Assembly (NCBI RefSeq): GCF_024398035.1
Contig: NZ_CP073748.1
Span: forward strand, 1,220,001 to 1,284,000
DNA length: 64,000 nucleotides
Reading direction: 5' to 3'
Source of the DNA: Kordiimonas sp. SCSIO 12603
Lineage (GTDB): Bacteria > Pseudomonadota > Alphaproteobacteria > Sphingomonadales > Kordiimonadaceae
A program made the translations under genes and the position numbers. Below the pieces are notes generated by a model. That model had not been told where the DNA came from and did not search any database. It worked only from the letters and a program-made list of their open reading frames with translations. Of this stretch, positions 1-8,231 are shown in pieces. The stretch's first letter is position 1, and each line of letters opens with the position of its first letter.

Positions 1-72
1 CTGCAGGTTCTTGGAACAATGGCAGAGCTGAAAGACTATAAAGCTGCGCCTCCGAAAAGAGGAGGTGAGTAA
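1..72 (+). CDS. ccoO: cbb3 cytochrome oxidase subunit II (C-terminal end only)
   Basis: Only the last 23 codons are present, ending LQVLGTMAELK and then a short tail before TAA. The phrase YLQVLGT is typical of the extreme C-terminus of CcoO, the membrane-anchored monohaem subunit of the cbb3 oxidase. The stop overlaps the next start as TAATG, so it is translationally coupled to ccoQ. The identification rests on the short tail plus the ccoQPGHIS genes that follow. Confidence 0.85.
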   Translation: MQVLGTMAELKDYKAAPPKRGGE

Positions 73-224
73 TGGTTGATTGGCTTGCCAACAACGCCGG
101 CACAACGGGACTTTTGTTCTTCTTCGGCACGTTCCTTGTTATCGCCATTTGGGCGTTTCGTCCAAAAGCGAAGCAGCAGATTGAATCCTATAAAAACATT
201 CCTCTAGCGGAGGATGACGCATGA
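72..224 (+). CDS. ccoQ: cbb3 oxidase small subunit CcoQ
   Basis: A 50-residue protein with one hydrophobic segment (about residues 13-30, LLFFFGTFLVIAIWAF) followed by a charged cytoplasmic tail, PKAKQQIESY. Size, topology and position between ccoO and ccoP match CcoQ/FixQ, which stabilises the cbb3 complex in the inner membrane. It starts in the TAATG overlap with ccoO and ends in an ATGA overlap with ccoP. It is too short for many gene callers but is clearly a real gene. Confidence 0.93.
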   Translation: MVDWLANNAGTTGLLFFFGTFLVIAIWAFRPKAKQQIESYKNIPLAEDDA

Positions 225-1096
225 GACCTGAGAAAAAAGATATTGATGAACTAAGTGGTATTGAGACCACAGGCCATAGCTGGGACGGTATTAAAGAGCT
301 TAATACACCTTCCCCGCGCTGGTGGCTGATCATCTTCATCGTTAGCTGTGTTTGGGCGGTTGGGTATTGGTTCTATTACCCGGCATGGCCAACTCTAACC
401 GGTAACGGTGAACGTGGCGGCACCGAAGGCACTGCAGGCTGGACCCAGTATAAACAGCTTGAAGAACAACAGGCAGAGATCGTAGCTCGTAAAGCCGCTT
501 ACCAAAGCCGTTTTGATGCTTCGGATTTCTCAACAATCCAGAATGATGAAGAGCTTTATGCCTTCGCCATCGCTGGTGGTAAATCTGCCTTCAAGGATAA
601 CTGCGCAACTTGTCACGGCACTGGCGGTGCAGGTGGCCCTGGTTATCCGAACCTCAATGACGATGATTGGATTTGGGGCGGTACCATCGAAGATATTCAA
701 CAAACTCTTCAATATGGTATCCGTGGGAATCATGACGAAACACGTTTCAATGAAATGCCAGCTTATGCTGATATTCTGGATGCGGAAGATATCGAAGCTG
801 TTGCCGACTATGTTGTGGCAAAAGCTGCCGGTAATGCGCTTCCTGAACGTGGTGCCGTTGTGTTCGAAGAAAACTGTGCTGCATGTCACGGAGAGGACGC
901 CAAAGGTCTTCGCGAGCTTGGTGGGCCAAACCTCGCTGATGCGATCTGGCTTTATGCCGACGACCGCAATGCCATTGTGTCACAGATCAGAAAGCCAAAA
1001 CACGGCATTATGCCGGCGTGGGAAGGCCGCCTGAGCCCAAGTACTATTCGTCAGCTTACAATTTATGTTCACAGCCTTGGTGGCGGTGAGAAGTAA
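221..1096 (+). CDS. ccoP: cbb3 oxidase dihaem cytochrome c subunit III
   Basis: This 291-residue subunit carries electrons from the bc1 complex or soluble cytochromes to the CcoNO core of the high-affinity terminal oxidase. An N-terminal cytoplasmic part is followed by a transmembrane helix (about 34-54), then two periplasmic cytochrome c domains with haem motifs CATCH (128-132) and CAACH (219-223). Candidate axial methionines lie in NEMPAY and GIMPAW. Length and the two-haem layout are normal for CcoP/FixP. It overlaps ccoQ by four bases (ATGA) and ccoG follows after 21 bp, so it is part of one operon. Confidence 0.97.
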   Translation: MRPEKKDIDELSGIETTGHSWDGIKELNTPSPRWWLIIFIVSCVWAVGYWFYYPAWPTLTGNGERGGTEGTAGWTQYKQLEEQQAEIVARKAAYQSRFDASDFSTIQNDEELYAFAIAGGKSAFKDNCATCHGTGGAGGPGYPNLNDDDWIWGGTIEDIQQTLQYGIRGNHDETRFNEMPAYADILDAEDIEAVADYVVAKAAGNALPERGAVVFEENCAACHGEDAKGLRELGGPNLADAIWLYADDRNAIVSQIRKPKHGIMPAWEGRLSPSTIRQLTIYVHSLGGGEK

Positions 1097-1117
1097 GAGT
1101 AACTGAAAGAAAACATT

Positions 1118-2533
1118 ATGAGTGATACTGCTGCACCCTTGAAGCTGTTCGCCAAAAAAGAACGCGTTTTTCCAAAGCGTGTTTGGGGTACATTCCGTAA
1201 GATTAAATGGGTGGCTATGGTCACCCTCCTCGGAATTTACTATCTCGCACCGTTCCTGCGGTGGGATAGGGGAGAGTTCGCACCAGATCAGGCTATTCTT
1301 ATTGATATGCCTGCGCGTCGTGCCTACTTCTTCTTTATCGAGATTTGGCCTCAGGAGGTATATTACCTCACCGGCATTCTTATTGTCGCGGCGGTGTCAC
1401 TCTTCCTTGTTACCAGTTTGTTTGGCCGCGTTTGGTGCGGTTATGCTTGCCCTCAAACAGTATGGACAGATTTGTTTGTGTGGGTTGAGCGGATTGTGCA
1501 GGGCGACCGTGCCAAGCGCATGAAGCTTCATAAAAGCAAATGGACTTTTGAAAAAATCTGGAAGATGGCGCTTACCCATTCTATCTGGCTGGTGATTGGT
1601 ATGCTCACTGGTGGTGCCTGGGTTTTCTATTTTAATGATGCACCAACGCTTCTGGAGCAGATTATCCACCTTGATGTACCGATGAGCGTGATCAGCTGGG
1701 TAATTGCCCTTACGCTCTCTACATACATCATGGCGGGTTTTGCGCGCGAGCAGGTGTGCGAATATATGTGCCCGTATGCTCGTTTCCAATCAGCCATGTT
1801 TGATAAAGATACGCTGATTATTTCTTATGATGAAGATCGTGGTGAAAAACGCGGTAAGCATAAGAAAGGTGAAAGCTGGGAAGGCCGTGGCCATTGTATT
1901 GACTGTACAGCCTGTGTGCAGGTTTGCCCGGTTGGTATTGATATTCGTGATGGTTTGCAGATGGACTGTATCGCCTGCGGCCTGTGTATTGATGCTTGTG
2001 ATGATATTATGGACAAGATCGATCTGCCGCGCGGCTTGATCAAATATGATACCACCACGCAGCTTGAAAAACGCCGTGAAGGTATTCATGAAAAGCTACA
2101 GATATTCCGTACCAGAACTTTCTATTATTTTGGTATTCTTGCCGTTGTTGGAAGTGTGATCCTTTATGGTCTACTGAACCGCGCGGAAACAGAATTGCAT
2201 GTGCTTCATGACCGTAACCCACTGTTTGTTCAGCTTTCTGACGGTACTGTGCGGAACGGCTATGATATTAAGATCCTGAATAAAACCCATGCGGACAGGC
2301 ATTTCACACTGAGTGCAGCTGGGATTGACGGTGCGAAAATCCGTATGCAGGGCGCTGGTAAAATCGAAGCGGATGACCTGACAGTGTTTGCAGATAGCGT
2401 GGGGCATTTCCGTCTGTTCCTTTCTGCGCCGAAACCTGCGGCAAAAAGGCATGAGATTGTGTTCGAACTTCGTGATACATCTGGCGCACTTGTTGAAACA
2501 TATGACAGTGTCTTTATTAGTGAGAAACCATAA
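1118..2533 (+). CDS. ccoG: cbb3 oxidase maturation protein CcoG (polyferredoxin-like)
   Basis: A 471-residue membrane protein of the CcoG/RdxA/FixG family, which acts as a cupric reductase during CuB delivery to cbb3 oxidase. Transmembrane helices lie around 31-45, 83-103, 155-172, 190-208 and 330-350. Cysteine motifs CGYACP (107-112) and CEYMCP (214-219) sit near the membrane. A double 4Fe-4S ferredoxin domain has C260, C263, C266, C270 and C284, C287, C290, C294. The C-terminal part is the usual periplasmic Ig-like domain. Its TAA shares a base with the ccoH ATG, indicating coupling. Confidence 0.96.
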   Translation: MSDTAAPLKLFAKKERVFPKRVWGTFRKIKWVAMVTLLGIYYLAPFLRWDRGEFAPDQAILIDMPARRAYFFFIEIWPQEVYYLTGILIVAAVSLFLVTSLFGRVWCGYACPQTVWTDLFVWVERIVQGDRAKRMKLHKSKWTFEKIWKMALTHSIWLVIGMLTGGAWVFYFNDAPTLLEQIIHLDVPMSVISWVIALTLSTYIMAGFAREQVCEYMCPYARFQSAMFDKDTLIISYDEDRGEKRGKHKKGESWEGRGHCIDCTACVQVCPVGIDIRDGLQMDCIACGLCIDACDDIMDKIDLPRGLIKYDTTTQLEKRREGIHEKLQIFRTRTFYYFGILAVVGSVILYGLLNRAETELHVLHDRNPLFVQLSDGTVRNGYDIKILNKTHADRHFTLSAAGIDGAKIRMQGAGKIEADDLTVFADSVGHFRLFLSAPKPAAKRHEIVFELRDTSGALVETYDSVFISEKP

Positions 2534-3039
2534 TGACTGACGCGACAAAACATAATGCTGATATGGCAGAGGGCGGCCCACGCAAGCGTGATAGGTTGAT
2601 CCCTTGGTATTTTGTCGCGTTCTTTGTTGTGCTCGCGGTCCTCGACGGCATCTTCGTTTATGTAGCCACAACAACCCATACGGGGGTGGTTACAGATGAT
2701 GCGTATAATGAAGGCTTAAACTATAACGAAACGATTACCGCAGTGGCCAAGCAGGAAGCACTGGGCTGGTCGAGCGATATCTCTCTGGAAGGCGGTATGA
2801 TTAAAACCCGCCTTCTGGACGCAAATCAAAATCCAATTAACGGGGCGAAGGTAAGTGCCTTTTTTATGCGCCCTGTTGTAAGCGGCAAGGATTTCACCGT
2901 GTCCTTAACTGAAAACGGTGATGGCCATTATGCGCTTCCGGTTGATCTGGAACAAGGCCAATGGAATGTGAGGGTTTTTGTAGAGTGGAAGCAGCAAACC
3001 TATCAAGCGTCGACACGACTTGTTGCAAAACAAAAATAG
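2533..3039 (+). CDS. ccoH: cbb3 oxidase assembly protein CcoH (FixH family)
   Basis: A 168-residue protein with one N-terminal membrane helix (about 25-45) and a periplasmic domain beginning NYNETI and LGW, features usual in FixH. FixH proteins support assembly of the cbb3 oxidase together with CcoI and CcoS. The start is coupled to the ccoG stop (TAATG). Its 3' end overlaps the likely ccoI start by up to 79 bp. Confidence 0.9.
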   Translation: MTDATKHNADMAEGGPRKRDRLIPWYFVAFFVVLAVLDGIFVYVATTTHTGVVTDDAYNEGLNYNETITAVAKQEALGWSSDISLEGGMIKTRLLDANQNPINGAKVSAFFMRPVVSGKDFTVSLTENGDGHYALPVDLEQGQWNVRVFVEWKQQTYQASTRLVAKQK

Positions 3040-5291
3040 AGTGCAAGCATTGCGGTGAACCTGCGGGCGAGAACGGTTTTTGCTGCTCTGGCTGTGAAGC
3101 GGCGTATCACGCTGCGGCGGAAGCACATCAGTCGACCATATTTTCTGGCCTCGCACACGAGCTTGAAGACGGTGAATACCGCCTTGAACTGGGGGTGGAG
3201 GGTATCCACTGTGCATCCTGCATTCGTTTGATTGAAAACGCGCTCGCTTCAGAAGATGAAGTAACTTACGTGCGCGTGAATATGACAACAGAACGCCTTT
3301 CCTTTTCCTGGAAAGGGGTACGCGAGCGTGGTGATGCGCTTTCTGCTAAAGTCAGCAAGCTTGGTTACAAACTCCATGCACTTGGGGATAATGACAAGCA
3401 CGGCGAAACTTCTGAAACTGAAAAGAACCTGATCCGCGCCATTGCAGTAGCTGGCTTTGCAGCCGGTAACCTTATGTTGGTTTCCATCGGTCTTTGGTCG
3501 ACAGATGCCGTAACCATGGGTGTTGCAACGCGGGATTTGTTCCACTGGGTATCTGCGCTGATTGCACTTCCTACTGTTATTTATTCGGGTATGCCGTTTT
3601 TCCGCTCTGCGCTTTCTGTACTGAAGGAAGGCCATACCAATATGGATGTGCCGATCTCGCTGGCGGTTGTTCTTGCCTCCGCCATGAGCATTTCAGAAGT
3701 GATGCGCAGCGGTGAGCATGTGTATTTTGATTCCGCTGTGATGCTCCTTTTCTTCCTCCTTATCGGGCGATATCTGGATGCGCGCGCGAAAGGAAAGGCT
3801 CGCACCTCTGCTTCTAGGCTTCTTTCAAAACTCGCCGGAACCGCTGCGATACTTGAAGAAGGTAAAATTAAGCGTGTGCCGATTATGGAACTGCATAGCG
3901 GTATGACGGTTGTTGTCGCTGTCGGGGAAAATATTCCAGCAGATGGCACAATCACCAAGGGTGAAACCGAGGTTGATATGTCACTCATCTCTGGTGAAAC
4001 CCTACCGCAGCATGTGAAAGAAGAAGGCCAGGTATTCGCAGGAACGCTTAATCTGTCAGCGCCGTTTGAAATGGTGGTCACTAAAGCATCTGAAAACAGT
4101 CTTCTGAGTGAAATCGTGCGCATGATGGAAGTGGCCGAACAAGGTGCTGCCAAATATGTACGCCTCGCTGATCGTGCCGCTAAGTTATACACACCAGTTG
4201 TGCACACATTTGGCCTGTTTACATTCCTTGGTTGGTGGCTCTTGATGGGGGCGGATTGGCAAGTAGCGCTGTTAAACGCTGTTACTGTTCTAATCATCAC
4301 ATGCCCTTGCGCGCTTGGCCTCGCGGTGCCTGTTGTGCAGGTACTTGCGTCTGGTAATCTCCTGAAAGCTGGTATTCTGCTTAAATCCGGTGATGCGCTT
4401 GAACGATTGGCGACTGTTGATACCATTGTGTTTGATAAAACCGGCACGCTTACTCTCGGTAAACCGGAGCTGCTTGACGGTGATTACGCGCCTGAGCACC
4501 TGAAGCTAGCGGCGTCACTTGCCGGTAAAAGTAACCACCCGCTTTCTCAGGCAATTACCCGTGCTTATGACGGCGAAATTGAAACCCTTGATGTGAAAGA
4601 GCTTCCGGGCAAGGGCTTGCAAACTGAATGGAACGGAAAAAACATCCAACTGGGTAGCCGCCGCTGGTGTGGTGATGAAAACCACGGTGGTGATGCGGTT
4701 CTTGAACTATGGCTCGCTATCGATGGTAAGCCCGAAGCGCGTTTCGCCTTCGCAGATCAACTGCGCAGAGATACTGCGGACGTGATTAAAAAGCTGAAGA
4801 AATTGGGTGTTGATACATATCTGCTTTCTGGTGACAGGCAAGTGGTTGCGGATGAAATTGGCCGTGAGGCGGGGGTTGACCATGTAACCGCAGAAGTGAA
4901 CCCGACAGAAAAAAGCGCTTTCCTTAAAGATCTGCAAACCAAAGGCAAAAAAGTGCTGATGGTAGGCGATGGCCTTAACGATGCACCAGCGCTCGCAGCA
5001 GCAGATGCTTCCATGTCGCCGTCAACCGCGGTGGACATCAGCCAGAATACAGCGGATATTGTTTTCCAGGGTGAAAAACTGATGCCAGTTTATGAAGCTG
5101 TTTCCGTGGCACGTTATTCCACCAAACTGGTTGCGCAAAACTTCGGCTTGGCGATTATTTATAATATCATCGCTATACCGCTTGCGATTATGGGGTATGT
5201 TACCCCGATGGTGGCTGCTGCCGCTATGTCTGGTTCGTCGCTTGTGGTAATTTTGAATGCGTTCCGTCTGAACTTAAGGAGCAAAAACTAA
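2961..5291 (+). CDS. ccoI: copper-exporting P1B-type ATPase for cbb3 assembly
   Basis: A 776-residue CcoI/FixI ATPase that supplies copper to the periplasmic side for the CuB centre of cbb3 oxidase. Visible parts: an N-terminal cysteine-rich segment (CKHCG, FCCSGC, about 28-45), a heavy-metal-associated domain with HCASC (C84, C87), the membrane CPC motif (448-450), the phosphorylation site DKTGTLT (Asp492) and the GDGLNDAPAL hinge near 669. Start is uncertain: ATG 2961 or GTG 2985 would overlap ccoH by 79 or 55 bp, and the first obligatory family residues only begin near 3040. The stop overlaps ccoS (TAATG). Confidence 0.95.
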   Translation: MECEGFCRVEAANLSSVDTTCCKTKIECKHCGEPAGENGFCCSGCEAAYHAAAEAHQSTIFSGLAHELEDGEYRLELGVEGIHCASCIRLIENALASEDEVTYVRVNMTTERLSFSWKGVRERGDALSAKVSKLGYKLHALGDNDKHGETSETEKNLIRAIAVAGFAAGNLMLVSIGLWSTDAVTMGVATRDLFHWVSALIALPTVIYSGMPFFRSALSVLKEGHTNMDVPISLAVVLASAMSISEVMRSGEHVYFDSAVMLLFFLLIGRYLDARAKGKARTSASRLLSKLAGTAAILEEGKIKRVPIMELHSGMTVVVAVGENIPADGTITKGETEVDMSLISGETLPQHVKEEGQVFAGTLNLSAPFEMVVTKASENSLLSEIVRMMEVAEQGAAKYVRLADRAAKLYTPVVHTFGLFTFLGWWLLMGADWQVALLNAVTVLIITCPCALGLAVPVVQVLASGNLLKAGILLKSGDALERLATVDTIVFDKTGTLTLGKPELLDGDYAPEHLKLAASLAGKSNHPLSQAITRAYDGEIETLDVKELPGKGLQTEWNGKNIQLGSRRWCGDENHGGDAVLELWLAIDGKPEARFAFADQLRRDTADVIKKLKKLGVDTYLLSGDRQVVADEIGREAGVDHVTAEVNPTEKSAFLKDLQTKGKKVLMVGDGLNDAPALAAADASMSPSTAVDISQNTADIVFQGEKLMPVYEAVSVARYSTKLVAQNFGLAIIYNIIAIPLAIMGYVTPMVAAAAMSGSSLVVILNAFRLNLRSKN

Positions 5292-5434
5292 TGGGTGTTC
5301 TCGCTTATTTAATTCCTATTGCATTGTCCCTTGGTGTGATCGGTTTGGCGGCGTTTTTATGGTCTATGAAGTCTGGTCAATATGATGATCTGGAGGGGGC
5401 CGCACACCGCATTCTACTGGATGACGATGAATAA
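5291..5434 (+). CDS. ccoS: cbb3 oxidase maturation protein CcoS
   Basis: A 47-residue single-pass membrane protein: hydrophobic residues 3-25, then the family hallmark WSMKSGQYDDLEGAA (24-38) and an acidic end LLDDDE. CcoS is needed for cofactor insertion into the cbb3 oxidase. It is coupled to ccoI by a TAATG overlap and closes the ccoGHIS set. Small size means it is easily missed. Confidence 0.94.
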   Translation: MGVLAYLIPIALSLGVIGLAAFLWSMKSGQYDDLEGAAHRILLDDDE

Positions 5435-5473
5435 TTGAAAATCGTCTGAAAACGTTGGTTTTCTTAGGAAAAA

Positions 5474-5487
5474 TTGACTTTCATCAA
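5474..5487. promoter_or_regulatory. Fnr/Anr-type box upstream of ompW
   Basis: TTGAC-TTTC-ATCAA differs by one base from the Fnr/Anr consensus TTGAT-N4-ATCAA. Its centre is 65 bp before the ompW start. A possible -10 (TAAATT, 5509-5514) would put the box at about -40.5, close to the class II activator position. OmpW-type porins are known Fnr/Anr targets in other proteobacteria, so regulation by the Crp/Fnr protein at 8175-8921 is a reasonable inference. Confidence 0.65.
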
Positions 5488-5545
5488 AGTGAAATACGCT
5501 AGAATCGCTAAATTCCACTCATACACTATCAGAGAGGAAAAAGAG

Positions 5546-6175
5546 ATGCGTATTTCTCCTTTATTTAAGATCCTAACTTGCGCTGCTGCACTTCAAATGG
5601 GCGCTGTAGCAACTCTTGCTGACGACGAAAAAAGCCCATGGCAAATCCGTGTGCGTGCGATTTCTGTAACTCCAGATGAGAGCAGCACAACTTCAATCGG
5701 CGGAGAGGCGACAGCAGACTCCTCTATCGTGCCAGAACTGGATATCACATACTTCTGGTCAAAGAATTTTGCGACTGAACTGATCCTTGCAACTTCAAAG
5801 CACAATATGGGTGCTCGTGGTACTGCTCTTGGTAATCTGAGCCTTGGTGATACTTGGGTTCTGCCTCCAACCCTGACATTCCAGTATCACTTCAACCCTG
5901 AAGGTGGTGTTCGCCCATATGTTGGTGCGGGTATCAACTACACTATCTTCTACGGCGGTGATGAAGGTGATGTGGATTCTGTTGAATATGATGACGGCTT
6001 TGGTTGGGCACTTCAAGCCGGCGCAGATTTCAAGATTGATGACAACTGGGTATTTAATATTGATGCCAAAAAGCTATGGCTGAACACAGATGTTGAGATT
6101 AACGGCGGTGCTGTAACTGCTGATGTTGATCTGGACCCATGGGTGTTTGGTGCTGGTTTCGGTTACCGCTTCTAA
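5546..6175 (+). CDS. ompW: OmpW family outer membrane beta-barrel protein
   Basis: A 209-residue precursor with an N-terminal signal peptide (about 1-24, ending TLADD) and the features of OmpW: WQIRVRAISVTPDE near the mature start, GVRPYVGAGINYT in the middle, and a C-terminal FGAGFGYRF ending in the aromatic residue needed for barrel insertion. The family forms small 8-strand barrels with a hydrophobic channel. The ATG at 5546 is chosen because of the GAGGAAAAAGAG ribosome site; an in-frame TTG 72 bp upstream lies in the Fnr-type box and is not credible. A strong terminator follows. Confidence 0.93.
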   Translation: MRISPLFKILTCAAALQMGAVATLADDEKSPWQIRVRAISVTPDESSTTSIGGEATADSSIVPELDITYFWSKNFATELILATSKHNMGARGTALGNLSLGDTWVLPPTLTFQYHFNPEGGVRPYVGAGINYTIFYGGDEGDVDSVEYDDGFGWALQAGADFKIDDNWVFNIDAKKLWLNTDVEINGGAVTADVDLDPWVFGAGFGYRF

Positions 6176-6195
6176 ACCCCTGACAGGTTAGAGCA

Positions 6196-6234
6196 AAAAA
6201 ACACCCTGCGGGATGATCCTGCAGGGTGTTTTTG
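6196..6234. terminator. bidirectional rho-independent terminator after ompW
   Basis: Stem ACACCCTGC / GCAGGGTGT with flanking A and T tracts on both sides. It can end ompW on the plus strand and hemN transcription on the minus strand. Confidence 0.88.
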
Positions 6235-6329
6235 TTTGTAAGCAGTTTATTGCTGGCTAAGACACTGCAAAGGAGCAAATATGATGAGGAAACGGCTATT
6301 CTTAAAGCCGTTCCCGGATAGGTAAGTGT

Positions 6330-7688
6330 TTAAGCCACTTGTGAATGTTGGGCTGCCTGCGGCTGAATGTAGGCATCAAAGGCGGCGCAAACAATCCGAG
6401 ACACCTGCGCTGCATCAGTTTTGATGCGGATTTCAGAACCACGCATTTCCACAAGACCATCAGCAATCAGTGGTGTAAGTTCTGCCATGTAATCACCAAG
6501 GGAAGCATGATCGATACCGTGTTCCTCACAAAAACGAGCAACATCTATTCTTTGGTAGCACATGATATGTTCAATAAGGGAACGGCGGGCCTTATCATCG
6601 TCTGAGAGTTCTAAACCACGAGCAATATAGAGATTGCCATCATCTAGTGCACGGTAATAATCTCGGTTGTTTGGTGTATTCTGGTAATAGCCCTGTGGTA
6701 GGCTACTGATCGCGGATGGCCCAAAACCGATAAGAGCTGGGGCTTTATCTGTTGTGTAACCTTGGAAGTTACGTTGTAGTTCACCCTTTAGGTAGGCGCG
6801 CGCCATTGTATCTTGCGGTTGAACAAAATGATCAAGCCCGATTTGAACATATCCTTTTTCAAGGAGGGCTTCGCGCGCTGCTTCAAACTGCAGCAGGCGC
6901 TGTTTGCCGTCAGGCAGTGTTTCTTCAGCAATCAGCTGCATATGTTTTTTCATCCAGGGCACATGCGCATACCCAAAGAGTGATATACGGTTTGGCGAAA
7001 GCCCGGCGGCGATACGAACATTCTCTCTGATCTTTTCAATGTTCTGATGCGGGAGGCCATAAAGTAGATCAATGCTGATATCGCTGATCTCATACGCTCG
7101 AAGCAGGCTAACGCATTCAAATACTACATGAAGAGGCTGAATACGGTTGATAGCCTTTTGCGTGTCTCGATGGAAATCTTGTACACCCAGACTCGCACGG
7201 TTCACCCCCGCTTGCGCATATGCTGCTACTTTGGGCTCAGTGATCTCACGAGGGTCCATCTCAATGGCGATTTCACAGTTGTGCGCAATCTTAAAGTGCG
7301 TGCGCACTGTGCTCATAATATCCCTGAAATCATCGGGCTGTAGATAGCTAGGCGAACCGCCGCCAAAATGAATATGGGTTACACTTGGCGCGGCTTGCAG
7401 CTTGGATGCCGTTAATTCAATCTCTTTCTTGAGGTAAGAAACAAATGTGGTAACCGGATCATACTTTTCTGTCGCTTTAGTGTGGCAACCGCAATACCAG
7501 CAGATTTTCTTGCAAAAAGGCACATGAAAATAAAGGGATAGATTAGTGCCATCATCAAGTGTGCTCAGCCATGAAGATACCGTTTCGCTATCTACCGCGT
7601 CTGAAAAATGCGGGGCGGTTGGATAACTGGTATATCTAGGCACTTGATTATTGTGCTTGAGTAATGCTTTTAAGGTTGTTGCTTCCAC
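6330..7688 (-). CDS. hemN: oxygen-independent coproporphyrinogen III oxidase
   Basis: A 452-residue radical-SAM enzyme that converts coproporphyrinogen III to protoporphyrinogen IX without oxygen, supplying haem for cbb3 oxidase at low oxygen. The N-terminal PRYTSYPTAPHF is the HemN signature, and the radical-SAM cluster motif is CKKICWYC (C59, C63, C66), followed by GCHT and the glycine-rich FGGGSPS. The start is GTG at 7688; an in-frame stop lies just upstream, so no longer start exists. The ribosome site is weak (GAGAT). An Fnr-type palindrome lies 67 bp upstream. Confidence 0.96.
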   Translation of the reverse strand: MEATTLKALLKHNNQVPRYTSYPTAPHFSDAVDSETVSSWLSTLDDGTNLSLYFHVPFCKKICWYCGCHTKATEKYDPVTTFVSYLKKEIELTASKLQAAPSVTHIHFGGGSPSYLQPDDFRDIMSTVRTHFKIAHNCEIAIEMDPREITEPKVAAYAQAGVNRASLGVQDFHRDTQKAINRIQPLHVVFECVSLLRAYEISDISIDLLYGLPHQNIEKIRENVRIAAGLSPNRISLFGYAHVPWMKKHMQLIAEETLPDGKQRLLQFEAAREALLEKGYVQIGLDHFVQPQDTMARAYLKGELQRNFQGYTTDKAPALIGFGPSAISSLPQGYYQNTPNNRDYYRALDDGNLYIARGLELSDDDKARRSLIEHIMCYQRIDVARFCEEHGIDHASLGDYMAELTPLIADGLVEMRGSEIRIKTDAAQVSRIVCAAFDAYIQPQAAQHSQVA

Positions 7689-7748
7689 GGTTTTATCTCA
7701 CAAATTTGTCTCACGATCCTCCTATAAAACAGCCGGGAATAGGGGTAT

Positions 7749-7762
7749 TTGACTCATGTCAA
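7749..7762. promoter_or_regulatory. Fnr/Anr-type palindrome upstream of hemN
   Basis: TTGAC-TCAT-GTCAA is a perfect inverted repeat with the 4-bp spacer of Fnr/Anr/Dnr boxes. On the minus strand a TATAGG hexamer at 7726-7721 would place +1 at 7714 and the box centre at exactly -41.5, the classical class II activating position. The same box lies 59 bp before the start of the divergent small gene at 7821. Confidence 0.72.
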
Positions 7763-7820
7763 TTGCATCTGCTTCACCTTGTGGTTTTCTGCGCGCAAGG
7801 GAAGAGAAAAGAGCAATGGT

Positions 7821-8231
7821 GTGACAGCTTTGGAAAAGCTTTTGGAAAGCTATGTCACGGTTTGTAATGATGTGATCAGTGCAAATCGGGATAGATTTCC
7901 ATATGGACAAATTTGGGAGGCGGCAGAACAAAAACTGTTTGGTCGTTGTTTCCGGTTTGAAATTAATGTCGAAGGCAGGTTGGAGTTTTATTCCTGCACT
8001 CTTCATGACGGGCGTATATATCCGCTTCAGTCAGAGGCAGCATGCCTGACGGTACGCTTCACGGAAGATTACGTGCGTTCTGTGGTCGATAATCCCGCTA
8101 AATTTATTGAAAACCCAACCCTCATCAATTGGGATTGGCTCCAATTTTCACCAGAAAAAGATTGCAAATGCTCTTTAATGAAGGTCGTCGCAGGGAAATT
8201 CGCTGGAACAAGCAGTACAGGCATAGTGTGA
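7821..8231 (+). CDS. hypothetical protein between hemN and the Fnr-like regulator
   Basis: I do not recognise a family. From GTG 7821 it encodes 136 residues, soluble, with no signal peptide or membrane helix, and contains the segments GRCFRFEINVEGRLEFYSC and DCKCS. In-frame codons extend back to a TTG at 7749, but that codon is inside the Fnr-type palindrome. The 3' end overlaps the convergent regulator gene by 57 bp. It is divergent from hemN and shares its regulatory box, so a role in low-oxygen or haem metabolism is possible but only inferred. Confidence 0.6.
   Translation: MTALEKLLESYVTVCNDVISANRDRFPYGQIWEAAEQKLFGRCFRFEINVEGRLEFYSCTLHDGRIYPLQSEAACLTVRFTEDYVRSVVDNPAKFIENPTLINWDWLQFSPEKDCKCSLMKVVAGKFAGTSSTGIV

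Noticed and set aside
7681-7726. AGGAGG followed by a GTG mini-gene of 14 codons before hemN (minus strand)
   Set aside because: The spacing to GTG is only 3 bases and the AGGAGG overlaps the likely -10 of the Fnr-controlled promoter, so it would not be in the transcript.
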